DNA of 64,000 bases from Litoditis marina (lineage: Eukaryota > Nematoda > Chromadorea > Rhabditida > Rhabditidae): NCBI GenBank assembly GCA_964036275.1, contig OZ038437.1:15470090-15534089 (forward strand), written 5' to 3'. Both the position numbers and the translations under genes were made by a program. Positions 58,430 to 64,000 of this stretch are shown here, one piece after another (position 1 is the first letter of the stretch; every line of letters starts with the position of its first letter). The notes beneath the pieces are model-generated. The model had not been told where the DNA came from. It worked only from the letters and a program-made list of their open reading frames with translations, and did no database searches.

Positions 58430-61400
58430 GTAATTGTGTTCGTAATTTGTGTTTGGGGCTCGTGTCGGAAGAAAATCCGAGCCTAAACATCGAGACGTAC
58501 TTTGACACCTACTTCCAACTGATCGCCGATAATAGTCTCATGTGCGTGTTTCAACTATTTGAATATCTTGCGGTGCATACTAGAAGTGAATTGAATAGTC
58601 ACGTGAAGTTAGCAGTCTAATGAGGAATCGGGCACTTTGTCATTGCACGTTTCTGAGTTCGGCTGTGTTTACCTCTGTTATCACGTGACTGTGCAACTGA
58701 ACAACAGTGTTAAGTTTCAATTGTGTGGTATAGTACGGACGTTCACCCCACTTTCTCGTTCATTCTGCGAGAATACATTGTAAATCTGACCACTTACTCG
58801 CAATTTATCATTATTCATTCATTTCAGTAGAATAAGGAATAATCGTGTCAAGCTATACCTAACGAACAATGTCAAGGAAGGTTTGTTCGAAATTATCGAC
58901 GATGATAACTTCAGTATTGAAGGGCGTATTCTCTATTACTCGAACACCGATGGGGAGTTATTGGCTGAGGTATTGAATTGACATTTTTAGAAACTATGGA
59001 AACTTTAACAGCCAGATTTTAAATGTCTAGCACATGCTTTTTTCCTAAGCTAAAAATTCGAGAATCTAGCCCAAGTGGAAAAATGTTTTTCTTCTGAATG
59101 TTCATATTATCTTCCAACGTTTCTTGCAGTAACATTGAATAACTGTTTCACAGAGATAATACATATAGATTGTTTCTATTTGCCTTGAAAATGGTTACCG
59201 AAGACAACCCGGGTCATTTTTGGTCACCAATCGGTTATTCAGGGCCGAACCGCGCTCAGTGTCGCGGTTCGGCCCTGGGATCGCCCTGTGGCCGTATTCA
59301 CCAATGTCCCGGGAAGGTAAAAAAGCTTCCCGCGCCTCTGGACCCTCCTCATCAGCACATTTTCGTGCTCTACCTTCCCGCGGGAACGTATTTCAGCTTC
59401 CCGAGGATTGGTGACTACGGCCACAGGTTCCCTTCACTCTGGTTATCTGAAAAATGGATTCAAAAGTTGTCCATTCAATGTGTGTTCAGACTCCGCTGGT
59501 GGCGCCCACGGCTGAAGTAGGTTGTCGCGCTCCCACCGCGCTTCTCGGTCGAAAGGGGAACACGGTTCGAGTGGAGGTCTTCTTCGACGTCATCAAGGGT
59601 CTTCGGTGGGCAGTTTGGAAAGAATCAGAACGTAGTTGCCGCAAACTTTAACCATTCCGCCATTTTTTCTTTTAACCCTTTAGTAACCTTTTTACAACGT
59701 CTTTTGGATGAAATTTTGCGGTTATCATGTGGTGAAGTGTTGAAGAAGGACGGCTATGTGGTTCAATCCCAACGCTTCAGTCCTTTAAATTGCAATAAGT
59801 TTTTCAATAGCAGATTTAATGATCGTTGACACGGGATTGATCGACATAATCGTCCTACTTTGAGCATAAATTAGGGAAACGGTCAACGCAAAACGCGGTT
59901 AGATGAATAATTTATCTAAAAGTATTGTTGGCTTTCCTCTGCTTCAGTCATTTTTGAACTATTGGAAATATCAAACGGTACACCATATTTTAAGAGCGGT
60001 TAACACATGCAACCGGGTTGCATGCAACCGAAATGCAACCAGGTTGCATGTGTGACCAAACATTATTCTCTTTTAAGAAACTTGTAGGTCTTTTATGAAT
60101 GTGTACTGTTTACGCTTCAGTATTTCCCTTCCTGTTTATTATGGAAAGCCCAATGTGTACACCGATGTTTGCGTCTTGGTTGAAGGAAAGAAGTTCTATG
60201 TGCCTAAAGCGGTAAGCGAGTGTCAAATGCGTGAAAAGAGAATAGAAATCCGAATAAAGAACAAAAAACACCTTGTTTGCTCTGAAACAACTCGTACTTT
60301 GTGTAATACGAACCCATTATGTAGTCGTCGCCAATGGAATGGCGCAAGGGTACTGTATATCTCACTTTCCGATGTGTACGGACACATGTCTTCGATTCGA
60401 AACTTTGCTCGTTATGTACTCTTGTGGCGTATAGATTAGCGCCCTACTATTGAACTTTTGCTAGCAGGCTCGATTCGGCGAGAGACTGGAGTTCATAAAT
60501 TCGGCACCCACTATAGCTAGGCTCTTCGAAGTTTCGAAACTGTTCATCTTTCTGATCTCTTAACCGTTTTTATTCGGATTCCAATTCAGGTACTGGCCAT
60601 GAGGTCCAAGTTTTTCGAGGACAAGCTTCTCACTTCGACTGTAATAGACGGACACCACGAGATAACTTTGGAGAATGTGTCGGTTAAAGCATTCACTACT
60701 ATTCTCGATCTTCTTTCCGGAACATTTTATTGTGTTTACAATGGGCCCGAAGCTCATATGGGTCAGTTTTCATTATGATAAGCGAATATTAAAAAGATTC
60801 GTGAAATTTACAAAGATTCAAAAAGAAGTTTTCGTGTTTCCGGAAAGAGAGTGCTTTCGACAATAGCATTCAAGTTTACATTACAAAGTAAGCCAGAAAT
60901 GCGCGAATGTAAAAATGTGATCAGTATCTGGAACTCTGGTATTTGTCGTTAAAGAAGGACGAGTATATGAACCAATCCCAACGGTTCCGACCTTTAAACT
61001 GCAATATATTTTTCAATTGCAGTTTAAAGGACCGTTGCGTCGGGATCGGTCCACACAATCCCATAATCGTCCAGCTTTAAAAATTTAAAGAAGGTTATTC
61101 GTAATTTTCAGCGTTCTACGAGGAACTTCTGTCTCTGACCGAGCGTTTTGGTATGCAGTTTCTGGATGCTCGCCTCATCGAATCAATAATCAAAGACCAG
61201 ACCCGTTTCTGGAACTTTACTCGATATCAGCAGCTCTTACTAGCAGACAAGTGCAAGCTTGCTTCGCTTTGGGTGAGTGTTTCGTATCCATCCATACACC
61301 ATACAAAGTACGTGTGCTAGAAGATCCCGTCCCCTTCATCCCTTCCTGCGTCTCTCGCTCTGTCTCACTATTTCTCGTCTCTTACATCTCGGCGGGATGT

Positions 61401-61724
61401 GAGAGCAGAGAAAGTTGCTTGTGTACAAAACTATTGGTTGCTTTCAAATGCAACCTGGGTGCTTTTCAAATGCAACCAAAATCAGATAACATAACCAAAC
61501 TATCTCACTGTAGACAAATTCGGTTGCATTCGAGATGCAACCAACAGTTTTGTACACAAGCAACCTGGTTGCATGTGTAAACCGCCTAATCTTCCTTGTT
61601 TCAGCGTTATCTGATGGAAGTATGGACTGAGAGTGATTCGAAAAGAATAAGTTCAGAGTTGCTCGATCGACTGAGCGTTGCCGCTAGCATCGAACTGGTC
61701 CAGGAGAGGCGGTGTCGCCGCTAG
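58430..61724 (+). CDS. BTB/POZ-domain gene, U6 copy, with damaged acceptor of BTB-domain exon
   Basis: Exons by homology: 58430-58541, 58828-58969, 60077-60211, 60590-60761, 61112-61272 and 61605-61724 (TAG, ending QERRCRR). Coding frames inside exons are intact and close to U2. At the third exon the acceptor TTTTAGG of U1/U2 is TTTTAAG (60071-60077). AG now lies one base further right, so the nearest legal acceptor shortens the exon by one base and shifts the frame of the whole BTB domain. Other AGs nearby (60087, TTCAG at about 60120) also give the wrong phase after exon 2. Unless a different upstream exon is used (for example from 59454-59516), this copy should not yield the full protein. 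Confidence 0.6.
59242..59427 (+). repeat. Nested foldback element in BTB intron (U6)
   Basis: Counterpart of 9343-9528. Confidence 0.8.
59454..59651 (+). other. Candidate 65-codon ORF or exon in BTB intron (U6)
   Basis: Open ATG-to-TAA as in U2 (starts MDSKVVHSMCVQTPLVAPTA), with the GAA|GTAGGT donor after codon 21. Same doubts as for U2. Confidence 0.25.
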
Positions 61725-63584
61725 TGTACCCTCTCTCACCAATCGATGTCCTTCTACAGTAATCCTTCAAATCTTCGAGTGGCTTTTTCTTGTGAATCAT
61801 GCCATAATTTGGTTCCAAACTTCCAGAGTTTGTACTAGTGGTACAGATGATATTCCTTCCTTTCCAAGTTTCTTCATTGTACCTGGATTCGGGTTACTTC
61901 TCACTCTCTGTTTTTTGTGTAGACTTTCTGAATAGATCCTCACAGTTTCAATCTCAAATGTCACCGTTATTGATTAATACGATTTTTTCTATCCTAGGCT
62001 GATCTCTCTCTTCTCTTGATCTCTTGTAATTGATGCGTTTACAGTCGGGTTATTTTCGTTTGAATACTCTCACTTTGACTTTTGCTTATTAAGTTTATTG
62101 ATTTTGTAACCAATTTTTATGGCATATTGTTCTTTTTTGAGTTGTATGCTGTTCGTTTTACATATTTGTAACTGTCAGGAATAACAAACTGTTAAAATGT
62201 AAATGAATATAAAGTGTTGCATTGTTTTAGTTCAGTTGTGTTTCAAAACTGTCTTACAGGAGATCAAACTACTAGTTCCGACTCAAGCCAACCAGCTCTG
62301 TGATTAGATGTCACCAGCTGGTGGCGACTGTCAAATTACAACCCAAGGTTTCAGCTTACACGAAAGAAAACCTGGTATAAATAAAAAAAACAACGTAATT
62401 TTGATTAATGCGTTTCAAAAGTCTGAATCCGAGAACCACCCAAACTGAGAGGTTTTCCTCTGTTCACGTGATGTCCATAGATTTTACCCCATAAAGGATT
62501 ACAACCTATGGCCAAATGAAGGTCGAAGGCTGGCTCGAACTGTACATGCCTTGTTAATCTTTCTTTGTAGTCTGATCACGCTGCCTCTCACTCGTAATCT
62601 GAGAATACTGCTGTGTTGCAGATGAAACCACAACGAGGAAGTTGTGCGCGCAGTAAGAAAGTCGGCCGCGACCGTACTCCAATGTTGGTATTATATATTT
62701 CCCTGCCCATTCTTCTTTATGTCATCGAAACAGAGAATAGCGGGCAGTTGTAGGAGACGCAGACAGTCGAGACAGTTTCTCACTCAGTTACCTCTATTGA
62801 CGGTTAAATGCCATCTTACAAGTGCAATCTTAGATTTACCAGATTGATGAAATAAAACTAGCTATATTATGAGAAAAATTCAAAATTAATATTTTTGTTC
62901 AAAACTCGGTTATTGTGCTCAAGAATGTATGCACTGATGATATTCAGTGTTCAAAATATTATATTTTACTTTTGGACGTTTTTTGGTCGATTTTTCGGGC
63001 ACGCGTTCTAGCTGGGAACGCAAATTCGTGGGACTCCACGGAATTCCGTGGAAGTCCACGGGCTTAACCATTGTAAAAGGGGCGGGGCTTATATTTAGTA
63101 TTGGTTGCTAACCAGAGAGAAACTGCTCCCATCTAAAAAAATGGAAAGGGCTGGAAATTTCAGGATATATTGGGATTGGGTTAAAAAGAGTATTAAAAGT
63201 AATAATACGAACTGAATAATTTGTTTACTAATGTTTTAATGTTTTTTTTTATTATTTTTCACTGCTCTGTTCTCAGATCACTGTACTTGGCTGAACATTA
63301 CAGCTTACACTTGGATTTATTCCAAAAGAGTGTAAAGTGTAAATATGTGTTTATACTGCTATATTGATTTGTTTTTCTCTTCATATTTATGCTCATCCGA
63401 ACAATTTATCAAAATAGAAACAGATTTGCCATAGACATTCAACCTCTTGACTCATAGAACTTCCCTATGTTTATTCAGAAGAATATAAGTAAAAGCAGAA
63501 AAGAAACAATTCGTGAGAAGGACTCGTAGCTGTCTAGTGGGAGGCAAGCCACGGTGAAAACCACGAGTTTCTGCAAAATTGAAA
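61725..63584 (+). other. BTB 3' flank and spacer (U6)
   Basis: Matches U5 position by position at a shift of 13793. Contains the candidate 43-aa ORF (62622-62753) and the CGTGG palindrome (63027-63061). Confidence 0.6.
62622..62753 (+). CDS. Candidate 43-aa ORF (U6)
   Basis: Identical to the U5 copy (MKPQRGSCARSKK onward). ATG directly after TTGCAG. Confidence 0.28.
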   Translation: MKPQRGSCARSKKVGRDRTPMLVLYISLPILLYVIETENSGQL

Positions 63585-63654
63585 CCGACGCCAGGACTCG
63601 AACCACGCACCTCTGGCTTATGAAGCGAGCACTCTACCGCTCCGCCATAGAGCC
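63585..63654 (-). tRNA. tRNA-Met(CAT)-like pseudogene (U6)
   Basis: Identical to the U5 variant. Confidence 0.6.
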
Positions 63655-64000
63655 ACATAAGAAGACCGTAGTTTAATGGACAAGAGCCCGCGGAAATCAT
63701 TATAGGAACAGACAGCTGGAGCTGGCTGGAAGTAAACTTGTGGCGATTATGACTAAATACAATTTTCCAAATAGTTTTTAGAGACAGGGTGTTTTCAATT
63801 GTTTTTCTAGTATGAATATTTGTATGGCGGAGATAATGGTTGTTTTTGCTGAAACTCGGTTATAATTGACATGAGAAAGAGATAAAGTTACCATTTTCCA
63901 CCTTTTGTACAGCAGTTTTTGGCTTTTAGTTTTTTTAAATAAATATTCTGGAGAAATAATATTGTTCCTTATAATTGGTCTCGATCGACTCTACCAGCTG

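Larger units (their letters stand above)
50633..64000 (+). repeat. Segmental duplication unit U6 (full, cut by window end)
   Basis: Array 6, gene X, spacer, BTB gene, 3' spacer and tRNA-like sequence. The telomere-like tract expected near 64.1 kb is outside the window. Specific to U6: 699-bp insertion 54719-55417, local duplication near 56407, deletion of about 27 bp near 57499, and a small insertion near 57715. Confidence 0.9.

Overview
The window looks like nuclear DNA of a rhabditid nematode, most likely Caenorhabditis or a close relative. The evidence is: short spliced exons with TTTTCAG/TTTCCAG acceptors, a BTB/POZ gene of the kind that is lineage-expanded in Caenorhabditis, degenerate arrays of the nematode telomere hexamer (TTAGGC, read here as GCCTAA), a likely trans-splice acceptor just before an ATG, and many small foldback elements. 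I see no bacterial-style operons, rRNA or intact transposase genes. Most long open frames are accidental frames inside repeats.

The whole window is a head-to-tail tandem segmental duplication, with six units all on the + strand: U1 1-14533, U2 14534-27859, U3 27860-31901, U4 31902-43096, U5 43097-50632, U6 50633-64000 (cut by the window edge). A full unit of about 13-14.5 kb runs: minisatellite array (94- and 148-bp repeats); a three-exon gene for a 113-aa protein with one C-terminal membrane segment ('gene X'); a spacer; a multi-exon BTB-domain gene; a spacer of about 1.8 kb; a tRNA-Met-like sequence on the minus strand; an AT-rich stretch; and an interstitial telomere-like tract of 220-240 bp that leads into the next array. 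U1, U2 and U6 are full. U3 has lost everything from gene X to the last BTB intron. U4 and U5 have lost gene X and the 5' half of the BTB gene, and their arrays run directly into the middle of a BTB exon.

Gene X is intact in U1, U2 and U6. The BTB gene has matching exon phases over six exons in U1 and U2. In U6 the AG acceptor of the exon that opens the BTB domain is mutated. The true 5' end of the BTB gene is not resolved. By family knowledge such BTB proteins are often CUL-3 ubiquitin ligase adaptors. Gene X is not recognised.

The units differ by clean insertions that read as recent transposon or MITE events. U1 has a 2-kb insertion carrying a 150-bp-arm perfect palindrome and a 139-bp-period GGCGCC array. 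U1 also has a 178-bp TIR element. U2 has a 206-bp element with an 8-bp target duplication, a 118-bp perfect foldback and a 186-bp triplication. U6 has a 699-bp GGAATT-rich element. Array 4 contains a 2,968-bp higher-order duplication. About 2.95 kb of U5 and U6 look identical. Together these point to ongoing unequal exchange between arrays, which moves and truncates the BTB genes.
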